A stretch of 64,000 nt of DNA from Oleispirillum sp963668495 (GTDB taxonomy: Bacteria > Pseudomonadota > Alphaproteobacteria > Rhodospirillales > Rhodospirillaceae), in NCBI GenBank assembly GCA_963668495.1, contig OY764545.1, forward strand, positions 372,001-436,000, read 5' to 3'. Shown here piece by piece: positions 8,674 to 18,120 of this stretch (the first letter of the stretch is position 1; every line of letters begins with the position of its first letter). Under the pieces are notes generated by a model. That model saw only the letters and a list, made by a program, of their open reading frames with translations. It had not been told where the DNA came from and did not search any database. A program made the translations under genes and the position numbers.

Positions 8674-10908
8674 ATGAGCCTCTACGGTGCACTTTATTCA
8701 GGCGTTTCCGGTCTGTCCGCGCAGTCCAGCGCAATGGGCGCCATCGCCGACAACATCACCAACGTCAACACCATCGGCTATAAAGGCACGTCGGTGAACT
8801 TCCAAACGTTGGTAACCAAACAAACCTCGCTGACCACATATTCCGCTGGCGGTGCGCAACCGAAACCGCGCGCCAACATCGATGTACAAGGTCTTCTGAG
8901 TGCTACCAGTTCCTCCACCGACCTTGGTATTTCCGGTTCCGGTTTCTTTGTCGTGAACGAAGCCGCCAATCCGGGGTCCGGCAACGTGTGGGGGTATTCC
9001 CGCGCTGGGTCCTTTAAACTGGATGATGAAGGCTATTTGCGCAACGTTGGCGGTCAATATATTCAGGCATGGCCGCTGCAAACCTACGACGGCAGCACCA
9101 GTGCATCATTGGTTCGCGTGGGTTCTGATACCTATATGAAAGCTTATCAGGACAACAACGGCGTCACCACCTATGTGAATGACAACATCATTGATAACCG
9201 TAACTTAAGACCGATCAACCTGAACGAAATCGGCGGCACCGCCACCCAAACCCAAAACATCCGCGTTGGCGCAAACCTGCCGTCATCTGATCCGATTTTT
9301 GATCCGTCCAACGCTGGGGCAGGTGGTCGTCACAGCCTTGCCGTTCTGATTTTCGACAGCTTGGGTAATGACCATAACCTGAACATGCAGTTCACCAAGA
9401 CCTCTTCCAACGGCTGGGGTATGGATATGGAAATGCCGTCCGGTTCAGCAACCCTGACCGTGTACGACGACCGTGAGGTTACATCGGACTCCGGTGCGGA
9501 AGACGTGTATGCCGCACGCGGTCAAATCGAGCTGTCCTCAATCCCAAGCTATGGCGAACACATCAAAATCGATGATGGGTCCGGCACGACCTATGTTTAT
9601 GAATTCACCAACGGTGGTGGCACCAGCTACACTGCCGGTGCAGGCGAAAGCGTGGTCGAGGTCGATATCAGCTCTGCCACCAGCATTTCAGACGTTATTC
9701 TTGCTCTGAAGAACCAGATCGACACCAGCCAATTGGATTCCAACCGTTTTGTCGCCAACGGCTCCAAAATGGACATCATCCAATCGACCGCAGGCGGTGC
9801 GGTTACCGTGGATGCATCCGGGTCTTTGACCGTTCTGCAATCCCAATGTAACCCAAATGCCAACACGGGCATTCCGTCCGGGATTTACACCATCCCGCAA
9901 ATCGACAGCGCGCTGAAAAACACCATGAAATTGGATTTCAGCAGTGTTCCGACTGCGGGCCAATCCATCACCATTGCTGGTCAAACTTTCTCGTTCGTCA
10001 ACGGTGCTCCGGCTAACAACACGGAAATTCAAGTTGACGGCGGTGCTACCCCGCAATCTGTTGTGACCGCGCTGAAAGCCGGGATTGATGCCAACGTCGC
10101 AGAACCGAACCGCTTTATCGCCAGCGGTCGGACACTGAACATCATGCAATCCTCTTCCGGTGCGGACATTACGGTGACCTCCGCCGGGGTTGCCAACATG
10201 ACCCTGACGCAGGAATCCGTTGCGGGCACGAACACTGTGGCTGCTGGCGGCGCGATCAACCAAACCTATTCCCGTTACTTCTCCTTCAACGGCGTATCCC
10301 AAGCAGAATCCGGTGCATTGGTTCCGGCAGTACGTTTCAACGCCGATGGTACGCCGAAGTACTTCAACGTGGATAGCGTTAAGCTGGAATGGGCAAACGG
10401 TGCCGAGGACATGGAAGAAACCGTGAAGAATGGGCAAGCCGTTGACTTGCGGGCTGACCTGTTCTTTGGCAATACTTCCACCGCCGATGGGTTGACCCAC
10501 TTGTCCGGGACCTTTGCTCCGAACTACATCACACAGGACGGTGCAAAATTCGGTAACTATGCTGGTGTCAGCATCGGGCAGGACGGCATCGTGACCGCAC
10601 TGTTCGACAACGGTGAAACCCGCGCGATTGCCCAAATTCCGCTGGCAACCTTTGTCAACCCGAACGGCATGGAAGCCCGCACCGGCAACATGTGGATTGA
10701 AACCGACACCTCCGGTCAGCCGACCGTCCGCACACCGGGCCAAGGCGGCGCAGGCACGGTGAACTCCGCATCACTGGAAGCATCTACCGTGGATATCGGG
10801 CAAGAGTTCACCAACATGATCACGACCCAACGGGCCTATACCGCTGCGTCCAAGGTCATCACCTCTGCCGATGAAATGCTGGACGAACTGGTCCGTATCA
10901 TCCGCTAA
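8674..10908 (+). CDS. flgE: Flagellar hook protein FlgE (long form)
   Basis: FlgE polymerises into the hook. The N-terminus (MSLYGALYSGVSGLSAQSSA, then NNITN-type DNITNVNTIGYKG) and the C-terminus (QEFTNMITTQRAYTAASKVI) are the conserved coiled-coil ends of axial proteins. At 744 residues it is well above the usual 400 to 450. The extra length includes two related insert modules, about residues 290-385 and 424-505. They share the pattern IKI/ITI, then FTNG/FVNG, then ALK-IDxxxxxxNRF(V/I)A(N/S)G, then IIQS/IMQSS. GGAG precedes ATG 8674. It is the last gene of the fliK-flgD-flgE unit and ends at a strong terminator. Confidence 0.95.
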   Translation: MSLYGALYSGVSGLSAQSSAMGAIADNITNVNTIGYKGTSVNFQTLVTKQTSLTTYSAGGAQPKPRANIDVQGLLSATSSSTDLGISGSGFFVVNEAANPGSGNVWGYSRAGSFKLDDEGYLRNVGGQYIQAWPLQTYDGSTSASLVRVGSDTYMKAYQDNNGVTTYVNDNIIDNRNLRPINLNEIGGTATQTQNIRVGANLPSSDPIFDPSNAGAGGRHSLAVLIFDSLGNDHNLNMQFTKTSSNGWGMDMEMPSGSATLTVYDDREVTSDSGAEDVYAARGQIELSSIPSYGEHIKIDDGSGTTYVYEFTNGGGTSYTAGAGESVVEVDISSATSISDVILALKNQIDTSQLDSNRFVANGSKMDIIQSTAGGAVTVDASGSLTVLQSQCNPNANTGIPSGIYTIPQIDSALKNTMKLDFSSVPTAGQSITIAGQTFSFVNGAPANNTEIQVDGGATPQSVVTALKAGIDANVAEPNRFIASGRTLNIMQSSSGADITVTSAGVANMTLTQESVAGTNTVAAGGAINQTYSRYFSFNGVSQAESGALVPAVRFNADGTPKYFNVDSVKLEWANGAEDMEETVKNGQAVDLRADLFFGNTSTADGLTHLSGTFAPNYITQDGAKFGNYAGVSIGQDGIVTALFDNGETRAIAQIPLATFVNPNGMEARTGNMWIETDTSGQPTVRTPGQGGAGTVNSASLEASTVDIGQEFTNMITTQRAYTAASKVITSADEMLDELVRIIR

Positions 10909-10928
10909 GGCTGAGAACGGCTAAAACC

Positions 10929-10959
10929 AAAACGGCCCCGCAAAATGCGGGGCCGTTTT
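10929..10959. terminator. Bidirectional rho-independent terminator
   Basis: A 13-bp perfect stem AAAACGGCCCCGC/GCGGGGCCGTTTT with a five-base loop. The A- and T-runs on both sides serve both flgE and the convergent DnaJ gene. Confidence 0.95.
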
Positions 10960-10985
10960 CATGTCGGCAGCAGTGTCGGACTGAA

Positions 10986-12188
10986 TTACTGCAAATCGTC
11001 CAACAGGACAAATCCGGTTTTCCCCGTATGCAGGCGTACCTGCACCCACTGTTCACGGGGAATAATTGCGATCATGGTCACCGTGGTATCTTTGGGTATC
11101 TGCACCAGAACCGATGCATTGTCCTCAGGCGCAGTTCGTAACGGCACGTTGGCCCGCTTGGTTACATAAGTCGGCAATGGCGTATTCGGCCCGGTTGGTA
11201 AGGCAACCAGTTGTTTGCTGATAACAGGCGGTACTACCTCCGCACTGACAGGGGCAGACGAAGCACTTCCCCCATCCCGCATCAGCGAAAACGTCATGGC
11301 AGCAGCAAAGATCGCCACCACGCCAACAAACGGGGCCAGCTGCAACCAAAACGCCTTACCAAAACGCGTCCAGTGATTCTTCAGCGTTTTCTGGCTGCTG
11401 AAGTTTAACGACGACAGTAGGGTTTCGGCTTCATGGCGGTAGGCAGTTTTTTCCGCAAACGGTAGAGCCTGTGCAATGGTGGCGCGGGCTAAATCCACAT
11501 CCCCGCGCCCCAAAAATGCCCGTGCCTGCGAAATCAGCATTCTGGCATTCGCTTCAATTGGACGCTCACCACCCCACAGGTTATGCCACAGGGCTTGCAG
11601 TGACCATATCGGTCCTTGCGGTAAGGCCAACATCCCCTGTACCCAAGTTCGCAAGCTGGCTTTAACTGCAACTTCCCCTGCACACCGGGGACAAAACACG
11701 CCGGAGATTTCATCCCGGTTGACCTTAAACGGTCGTCCCGTCACTTCCTGTACGGATATGATGCGCGGCTGGGCAGACAGAATCCCGCACGACTTACACG
11801 CATGGAAATGCGCCTTAGGCGGCGAGCGGCGGTCAGGATTTTTTACCGTGGAAGCATACCCTGAGCTGTCGTTAGGCTTTTTGCCTGTATCCGAAGTTTG
11901 ATCCTGCCGTGAACGGGAAGACGACTGGGCACCATTTGGTTTGCTGCGGTCCTGTGCCTTACGAGCCGCGCGGGCATGATAAGCCTTACGTTTATCCGGG
12001 TCACTCAGAACGGCATAAGCCTCATTCAGACGTTGAAACAACAGTGCCGCATTCGGATCAGGATTGGCGTCGGGGTGAAGCTGTTTGGCTTTTAACCGAA
12101 ACGCAGCCTTGATCGCGTCCGTATCCGCATCGGGGGACACGCCAAGCACTCCGTAATAATTTTTTGGGTCCGCAGATTTGTCCTGCAT
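10986..12188 (-). CDS. J-domain protein with C-terminal SH3-like domain
   Basis: The N-terminal 70 residues are a J domain with the HPD motif (KQLHPDANPD), so it should stimulate a DnaK-type Hsp70. A flexible charged linker follows, then four cysteines in CKSCG and CPRCAGE that look like a zinc ribbon. Next are a helical region, one membrane segment (FVGVVAIFAAAMTFSLM) and a C-terminal bacterial SH3 domain (NVPLRTAPEDNASVLVQI to GKTGFVLLDDL). ATG 12188 places the J domain at once after the start and leaves seven bases after the upstream gene; ATG 12233 is possible but lacks a ribosome site. It is the last gene of the leftward flagellar block. The client is unknown. Confidence 0.85.
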   Translation of the reverse strand: MQDKSADPKNYYGVLGVSPDADTDAIKAAFRLKAKQLHPDANPDPNAALLFQRLNEAYAVLSDPDKRKAYHARAARKAQDRSKPNGAQSSSRSRQDQTSDTGKKPNDSSGYASTVKNPDRRSPPKAHFHACKSCGILSAQPRIISVQEVTGRPFKVNRDEISGVFCPRCAGEVAVKASLRTWVQGMLALPQGPIWSLQALWHNLWGGERPIEANARMLISQARAFLGRGDVDLARATIAQALPFAEKTAYRHEAETLLSSLNFSSQKTLKNHWTRFGKAFWLQLAPFVGVVAIFAAAMTFSLMRDGGSASSAPVSAEVVPPVISKQLVALPTGPNTPLPTYVTKRANVPLRTAPEDNASVLVQIPKDTTVTMIAIIPREQWVQVRLHTGKTGFVLLDDLQ

Positions 12189-12195
12189 ACTGATA

Positions 12196-14055
12196 TCAAA
12201 CCTCAACACCTGAAGACTGGCCTGTGCCACCATCTATCACATCTTCGGGCACAATGAACTGTGATGTTACACGAAAAGCCAATGATCCGGTGTAGCCAAC
12301 AGTTTTCAGGGCATCGGCAAAGACCCCTAACATATCCTTTGGCATGATTTTCGGCAGAGCACTATGGGTACGCACCACCAAATCAAAACTTTTGGCATCT
12401 GTGTTGACCAAGCCATCCAATTGCATCACGCCGAGGCGACTTAAACTTAAATCCAGCAGAAAGCGTACGTCGCTGGCCTTGCGTTTGCGTTGTTCCGCAT
12501 CTTGGTCCTGACCATCGTCCCGGTCCGGGGCACGTCGTACCAGCATTTGAATGCGTTCGACTTCCCCGCCAACCAGCATCGGTAACGAATACCCACGCCA
12601 TTCCCCGACGGGCTTACGGGCGGCTTGGCTGCTGTCCCGCACATCTTCGGTCAGGCGATCCGCCAATTTTTTAATTCTTTGTGCAGCCTTGTCATCAATT
12701 TTACCGGCATCATCCTGCGCACGCAGCCAACCATTCACATCGCCGCTGCGAATTGCCGTCATCGCAGCAGCCATATTAGCCAACATCTGCGGCCCCGGTT
12801 GCGGCAAAACCGCCGCCAATCGTGCTGCCGCCTGTGCATCAGCCTGACCAAGGCTTTGCCACAAGGCATCCAACGTAGCCCACGGGTTCGGCGGGCCAAG
12901 TCCGTATCCTCCCCCCAATGCCGCTGCGGTTGCTCCCGGTTGCGGCGGCAACGCAGACAAAACATCAAAACGGATTTGTGTGCCGGGAGGCAACGGCGCC
13001 CGAACATCCAACGCCAACGTGGCATTGCCAACCTGAATAGTGGGTTGCCCCACCGCCGATAGGCCAATCACACGCCCGGTCATAGAGGTCAAAACCGAAG
13101 TCTGCCCCTGTCCCGCCGTGATTGATGTTGATCCTGCCGTTGGGTTCGCGCCCTGAGTGTTACCGGGTGTCTGTACCTGTGACGTACCGCCCGTCAGTGA
13201 CGACGGTGCCGTTCCAGCCAGATTCTGCCCAGCTCCAGCGGATTGCAAAGAGCCACCGCCGAAACGTCCAACAGCGGCATACTTGGCAGCGGCAGTTCCG
13301 GGGATGATGGCGGGCTTGCCTGCCCCCTGTCCGTTATCGGGGCCGGTGGCGGCATTGCCTACACTACCGGGCTGACCACCTGATTGCCCTGCCCCGGCAG
13401 AAACCGCGGGGAAGCCACTACCTATCGGGCGAGAGGGAGATCCGTTCCCGGACACATCCGGCATAGAAATTTGCGTCATGCGAACAGATAACCGAGTTCC
13501 CGCAATCAGGAATTTGTTCCCCTGCGGGTCTTGCATCAGATCATTGCGCAACACCAAAGCAGAAATCGGGCGACCAACCCCAACCGTACTGGTTGCGGAC
13601 ACTGGTGCGCCAGCCCCCGCCATTTGGTTGGAACCCAGAGAACCGACACCAACGGTTGCTCCTGCCACAGTATTTTGAATTGGTTTGACCGCAGCCATAT
13701 GCATCGCCAAATCTGCATTTGCCCCAACAATGGCGTTGCCATTTATGGCAGTCAGACGAAATTGTGCAGCGTCGCCAAGTTGTGCTGACTGCAGGGCTTT
13801 TAGGGAAACTGTTGTCCCGCTGGGCAGCGGCAAGGGCAGCTTGGCATTCACATCAACGACTGCATCTGGCGTCGTAACCGTTAGCCGCACCGTGCCATCA
13901 GCCTGACCGCTGACGACTTGGGCCTCCACCACGGCCCCCTTCGGCAACTGTGCCAATACATCGGGCAAAGATTGGATTGTAACGGTTGTCGTCTGCGCTG
14001 CAGGTGCCGGAGGCACCGGAACAGGCGGCGGAGGCGGCTGAATACTGTTGCTCAT
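12196..14055 (-). CDS. FliK-like/hook-length-control-like protein (tentative)
   Basis: This is a 619-residue protein. It has a Pro-rich start, an ordered domain at about 25-120 (GAVVEAQVVSGQADGTVRLTV, LPSGTTVSLKALQ), a long Gly/Ala/Ser/Gln linker, and a repeat of the same kind of beta fold near 330 (PTIQVGNATLALDVRAPLPPG). A C-terminal domain (about 480-600) contains RFLLDLSLSRLGVMQLDGLV and LAFRVTSQFIVP. The order of ordered ends with a low-complexity middle, the strand pattern of the last domain (compare the FliK core that relates to LRPTELGRVDV), and the place after flhG suggest a second FliK-like export-control protein. No exact family is recognised, so this is a tentative call. Confidence 0.55.
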   Translation of the reverse strand: MSNSIQPPPPPVPVPPAPAAQTTTVTIQSLPDVLAQLPKGAVVEAQVVSGQADGTVRLTVTTPDAVVDVNAKLPLPLPSGTTVSLKALQSAQLGDAAQFRLTAINGNAIVGANADLAMHMAAVKPIQNTVAGATVGVGSLGSNQMAGAGAPVSATSTVGVGRPISALVLRNDLMQDPQGNKFLIAGTRLSVRMTQISMPDVSGNGSPSRPIGSGFPAVSAGAGQSGGQPGSVGNAATGPDNGQGAGKPAIIPGTAAAKYAAVGRFGGGSLQSAGAGQNLAGTAPSSLTGGTSQVQTPGNTQGANPTAGSTSITAGQGQTSVLTSMTGRVIGLSAVGQPTIQVGNATLALDVRAPLPPGTQIRFDVLSALPPQPGATAAALGGGYGLGPPNPWATLDALWQSLGQADAQAAARLAAVLPQPGPQMLANMAAAMTAIRSGDVNGWLRAQDDAGKIDDKAAQRIKKLADRLTEDVRDSSQAARKPVGEWRGYSLPMLVGGEVERIQMLVRRAPDRDDGQDQDAEQRKRKASDVRFLLDLSLSRLGVMQLDGLVNTDAKSFDLVVRTHSALPKIMPKDMLGVFADALKTVGYTGSLAFRVTSQFIVPEDVIDGGTGQSSGVEV

Positions 14056-14078
14056 GCGCGCCCCTCCATAATCGTGCC

Positions 14079-14885
14079 CTAGCCAGCCAACAAACGATCC
14101 GCGATAGCCTCCACATCAAGGGCGGCTTCCGCATTCGGCGATCTGGTCAATATGGGGGTTTGGTTGCGGATGGCTTCACGTACGCGCGTATCGCGGCGGA
14201 TCACACCAGCCAACGGCGGTGAAATTTTCAGGAACCCTTGGCAAGCTTTCAACAGCGTGTTGTAGGTGCGTTCACCTTCACGGGTCGAATTTGCGGCGTT
14301 CACCACAATACGGATGTCGGCACCACGTCCATCGGCGGCTGACAACTTGATAAAGGCATACGCATCAGTCAAGGCCGTCGGTTCATCGGTGGTCACCACC
14401 AGAATCGTCCCGGCACAACGGGCAAGGCTGCGAATGGATTTTTCCACCCCTGCACCCAAATCCAGAATCAGGCGATCATAATTGTCGGCAGCGAGGCGCA
14501 AATCATCGGTCAGAATTTGCATCCGGCTGAGCGGAATGTTCGCCAAAGACCCGGAGCCAGAGCGTCCGGCAATCACATCAAACCCACCTGCGGCATAGGG
14601 CATGGTTGCCTGCGGCAAAGTCAATCGACCGGAAACGACAGACCCCAAATCATACTTCGGCATCAGCCCCAACTGGATGTCCACATTTGCCAGACCAAGA
14701 TCGCCATCAAACAACAAGGCCTTTTGCCCGCGGCGTGCTAGCGCATGGGTCAGGGTAATGGCAAACCAGGTTTTACCAACGCCACCTTTGCCCGAAGCAA
14801 CAGCCAAAATATTTTGCCCACGCCCGGAACCGGGACGCGCAACAAACGGCGCGTTGGTGTTTTGCGGATTGGAAGACGTTGTCAT
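14079..14885 (-). CDS. flhG: MinD-like ATPase FlhG (FleN/YlxH)
   Basis: FlhG is a ParA/MinD-type ATPase that limits flagellar number and acts with FlhF at the pole. ILAVASGKGGVGKTWFAI carries the deviant Walker A with its two lysines. DGDLGLANVDIQLGL is the switch I region diagnostic of FlhG, and LILDLGAGVEKSI is Walker B. The length of 268 residues is typical. Its ATG overlaps the TGA of flhF (ATGA), which implies coupled synthesis. The amphipathic C-terminal membrane helix expected in the family may lie in the last 20 residues (AALDVEAIADRLLAG), but this is weak. Confidence 0.9.
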   Translation of the reverse strand: MTTSSNPQNTNAPFVARPGSGRGQNILAVASGKGGVGKTWFAITLTHALARRGQKALLFDGDLGLANVDIQLGLMPKYDLGSVVSGRLTLPQATMPYAAGGFDVIAGRSGSGSLANIPLSRMQILTDDLRLAADNYDRLILDLGAGVEKSIRSLARCAGTILVVTTDEPTALTDAYAFIKLSAADGRGADIRIVVNAANSTREGERTYNTLLKACQGFLKISPPLAGVIRRDTRVREAIRNQTPILTRSPNAEAALDVEAIADRLLAG

Positions 14886-15889
14886 ACGGAAACCTCGTTA
14901 TCATCTGCCCACGGCGGCGGCGGCAGTTCAGCAGCATCATCAGGCGGCAAAATCAGCCTAGCTAAAGATATGGGGGAAATCGGACACAGTCCATCCGCAA
15001 CGTGCGGATTGATGGTCACATCACAAAATTTCATGCGTCCGGCCTCAGCCGCGGCAAGGATACCGCCCAAACGTCGGGTCATGTCCAGCCGCGTTGCCAA
15101 CAGACGCGTGGCACCGACTTCGGCAAAAGCCCGAGCAATATCCCAGCATTCGACCGGGTCACCACCGGCACCCTGCACCAACACCATATCCATGGGGGTA
15201 CAATCGTATAAGGATTTCAAAAACGCCATATCCGGCGGACTGAATGGATTCAGGCCGGGACTATCGATCAAGGTCAGATCAAAACTGTCCCTGTCATCTG
15301 AATTCAGAATTTTTTCAAGGCTAGCAGCCCCGCGTGCCTTATGCAGATCAATTTCCAAGATCGTCATAAAGGCCCGCAACTGATCCATGGCCCCGGCGCG
15401 CACGGCGTCAGCAGACACAACCCGGACCCGTTGCCCAGCCAAACGTGCACGGGCGGCAAGCTTTGCCAGCGTCAGACTTTTGCCCGTACCGGGCGGCCCC
15501 GCCAACATAATCGGCTTCGGCGATGCATCGGGAATCGGATCAAAGGTAAACGCCGCATCTAAAGCCGCGGCACAGGCCAGAACCGGGCCTTCATCATCCA
15601 AACCACGGGCAATGGTCAGAAGCTTTTCCACCAAGCGATCGGGCACGCCATGATAATCCAGTGCATCTTTTACCCGTTTCAGAGTCGGACTGAGGACTTG
15701 TGGCCCATGCAGAGCCTTTTGGATGTCCTGCTCCAATTCCTCTGAATTTTCCATCGCGGCGGTGATCCGCACACCTTGACCGCCCGCGCCACGCTGAGTC
15801 GATACGATGATCGCATCTTCACCCAGTTCGGCGCGCACCTTTTCCATGGCTTCTGCCATGCTTGGTGCTGAATAGGTCTTAAGGCGCAT
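14882..15889 (-). CDS. flhF: SRP-family GTPase FlhF
   Basis: FlhF sets the position of the flagellum and is related to Ffh and FtsY. Residues 1-60 match the family start (MRLKTYSAPSMAEAMEKVRA, GEDAIIVSTQ). The NG domain has GPPGTGKSLTLAKLA (G1), VSADAVRAGAMDQL (G2), LIDSPGLNPF (G3) and ATRLDMTRRLGG (G4, with TRLD in place of TKxD). At 335 residues it is short in the linker compared with gammaproteobacterial forms. It follows flhA by 52 bases and overlaps flhG. Confidence 0.9.
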   Translation of the reverse strand: MRLKTYSAPSMAEAMEKVRAELGEDAIIVSTQRGAGGQGVRITAAMENSEELEQDIQKALHGPQVLSPTLKRVKDALDYHGVPDRLVEKLLTIARGLDDEGPVLACAAALDAAFTFDPIPDASPKPIMLAGPPGTGKSLTLAKLAARARLAGQRVRVVSADAVRAGAMDQLRAFMTILEIDLHKARGAASLEKILNSDDRDSFDLTLIDSPGLNPFSPPDMAFLKSLYDCTPMDMVLVQGAGGDPVECWDIARAFAEVGATRLLATRLDMTRRLGGILAAAEAGRMKFCDVTINPHVADGLCPISPISLARLILPPDDAAELPPPPWADDNEVSV

Positions 15890-15941
15890 GGTGCGCGTGT
15901 CTCCCAGATATGCGGTTTTGCAGGATTATGCCGCACAAAAG

Positions 15942-18107
15942 TTAAATTTGCCCCAATGTGCGAATCTTTGCTTTGGGATGGATTTCGTTTTGGCTCATGA
16001 TCACCGTGGACGGGCGGAACCGTTCCACAATTGACCGAACAAACGGGCGAATGGTTGGGCTGGTCAACAACACCGGTGTTTCCCCCTGACGGGCATAGTT
16101 CTCAAATGCCTGCCGGACATGGGAAATAAACTCCTGTAATTGCGATGGCGGCATTGCCAACTGTCGATCCTCGCCCTGTCCGATAATGGTTTCGGCAAAG
16201 GCTTGCTCCCAGTTCGGAGACAACGACACCAGCGGCACGATGCCGTTGTGATCCACATTGGCATCACACAGTTGCCGCGACAGTCGCGCCCGTACGTGCT
16301 CTGTAATCAGGGTGATATTACGGGTATGAGCACAGGCTTCGGACACCCCTTCCAAAATGGTCGGCAAATCCCGGATAGAAACACGCTCCTGCAACAGATT
16401 TTGCAGAACCCGTTGCAAACCGCTGACCGTAATCTGATTGGGGACGACTTCGGCAACCAGTTTCTGGTGGTCCTTATCCAATTCATCCAAAAGCTTTTGC
16501 GTTTCGGTGTACGACAGCAAATCGGGCATATTTTCCCGCACCACTTCGGTCAGGTGTGTGGTGATCACCGTCGGTGGGTCGACCACGGTATAGCCACGGA
16601 ACATGGCTTCTTCCCGGTGTGATTGGTCCACCCACATGGCAGGCAAGCCAAACGTCGGCTCCGTTGTCTTTTCACCGGGCAGGGTAATCTCATCACCGCG
16701 CGGGTCCATGACCAGCAACATGTTCGGGCGCAGATCGCCATGCCCAGCTTCGACCTCCTTCACAAAGATCACATACTGGTTCGCCGCCAACTGCATGTTG
16801 TCCTGAATCCGAACGGACGGCATGACAAAGCCCATATCCGTTGCCATGGCCCGCCGCAGTGAGCGGATTTGATCGGTCAGGCGGTAATTGCCGTTTTCAT
16901 TGATCAGGGTTAACAGGCCATAGCCCAATTCCAGTCGCACATTATCAATCTTCAGGGCCGTGGAAATCGGTTCCTCTGCCGGGCGGGCTTCTTTCATGGT
17001 TGCAGCTTGCGCGGCTTCTTCGGCGGCTTCAGCGACTTTGCCCTGTTCCTTCCCGATAAAGTAGGCCGCACTGCCCGCCGCCGCCGCAATCAGCAAAAAC
17101 GGCAACATCGGTGTTCCCGGCAGCAAAGCCAACGCCATCGCCAAGACCGCGGACAAACCCAATGCCTTTGGCGTGCTGCCCATTTGCTGATACAGGGCCT
17201 TATCCGAACTTTCGTTCAGGCCGCCTTTGGACACCATGACACCGGCGGCAACAGAAATAATCAACGCCGGAATTTGCGAAACGAGACCATCACCCACCGT
17301 CAACCGGGTATAGGTATCGGCGGCTTCCTTAAACGTCAGATCGCTTTGAGCCATACCGATGATCATGCCGCCGACCACGTTGATACCTGTGATCATCAGG
17401 CCCGCCATGGCATCACCGCGCACGAACTTGGATGCACCGTCCATGGCACCGAAGAATGCGCTTTCCTCAGACAGCAGTTCCCGTCGTCTTCTGGCGTCGT
17501 TTTCGTCAATCAGGCCCGCAGATAAATCGGCATCAATCGCCATTTGTTTACCGGGCAAAGCATCCAAGGTGAACCGGGCGGAAACCTCCGCAATCCGGCC
17601 CGAACCCTTGGTAATCACCACGAAGTTCACAATCACCAGAATGATAAACACAATGACGCCAATGACGAAGTTGCCGCCCATAATAAAGCCGCCAAAGGCC
17701 TTAATCACTTGTCCTGCCGCATCCGTTCCCTTATGCCCATCCGCCAAAATCAGACGGGTCGAGGCAAGGTTAAGCGATAATCGCATCAATGTGCCGATCA
17801 ACAAAACAAGGGGGAATGCGGAAAACTCCACGGGCTTTTCCGTAAAGATTGCCACCATCAGCACCAATACGGAAAAAGTGATGGAAATCGCCAACGCAAC
17901 GTCCAACAGCCATGGCGGCAACGGCATAATCAAAACGACAAGGATCAGCACCACGCCCAAGGCAAAGCCAATATCGCCCCGTCTGAGCGCACTGCTGAGA
18001 CGGCCAAGGAATTTCACGCCGAAATCCCCGGCAAAACCTGATCCACCAGAACCATCGGCAGAGCCGGATGACTGGGCAGGAACTGAGCTGTTATCGTTTT
18101 CCGACAT
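15942..18107 (-). CDS. flhA: Flagellar type III export component FlhA
   Basis: FlhA is the nonameric export gate. About eight membrane segments fill residues 45-345. The conserved FHIPEP-type cytoplasmic loop appears here as GKQMAIDADLSAGLIDENDARRRR near residue 180. The C-terminal cytoplasmic domain has MWVDQSHREEAMFRGY and VVDPPTVITTHLTEV. Length is 721 residues, slightly above the usual 690, owing to an N-terminal Ser/Gly-rich extension. It follows flbD by 13 bases and precedes flhF, the common order flhA-flhF-flhG. Confidence 0.97.
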   Translation of the reverse strand: MSENDNSSVPAQSSGSADGSGGSGFAGDFGVKFLGRLSSALRRGDIGFALGVVLILVVLIMPLPPWLLDVALAISITFSVLVLMVAIFTEKPVEFSAFPLVLLIGTLMRLSLNLASTRLILADGHKGTDAAGQVIKAFGGFIMGGNFVIGVIVFIILVIVNFVVITKGSGRIAEVSARFTLDALPGKQMAIDADLSAGLIDENDARRRRELLSEESAFFGAMDGASKFVRGDAMAGLMITGINVVGGMIIGMAQSDLTFKEAADTYTRLTVGDGLVSQIPALIISVAAGVMVSKGGLNESSDKALYQQMGSTPKALGLSAVLAMALALLPGTPMLPFLLIAAAAGSAAYFIGKEQGKVAEAAEEAAQAATMKEARPAEEPISTALKIDNVRLELGYGLLTLINENGNYRLTDQIRSLRRAMATDMGFVMPSVRIQDNMQLAANQYVIFVKEVEAGHGDLRPNMLLVMDPRGDEITLPGEKTTEPTFGLPAMWVDQSHREEAMFRGYTVVDPPTVITTHLTEVVRENMPDLLSYTETQKLLDELDKDHQKLVAEVVPNQITVSGLQRVLQNLLQERVSIRDLPTILEGVSEACAHTRNITLITEHVRARLSRQLCDANVDHNGIVPLVSLSPNWEQAFAETIIGQGEDRQLAMPPSQLQEFISHVRQAFENYARQGETPVLLTSPTIRPFVRSIVERFRPSTVIMSQNEIHPKAKIRTLGQI

Positions 18108-18120
18108 ACCTGCCTACCAC

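Noticed and set aside
9688..10743. A 351-codon frame antisense to flgE
   Set aside because: The sense strand is a clear hook protein, and the antisense frame shows no known domain.
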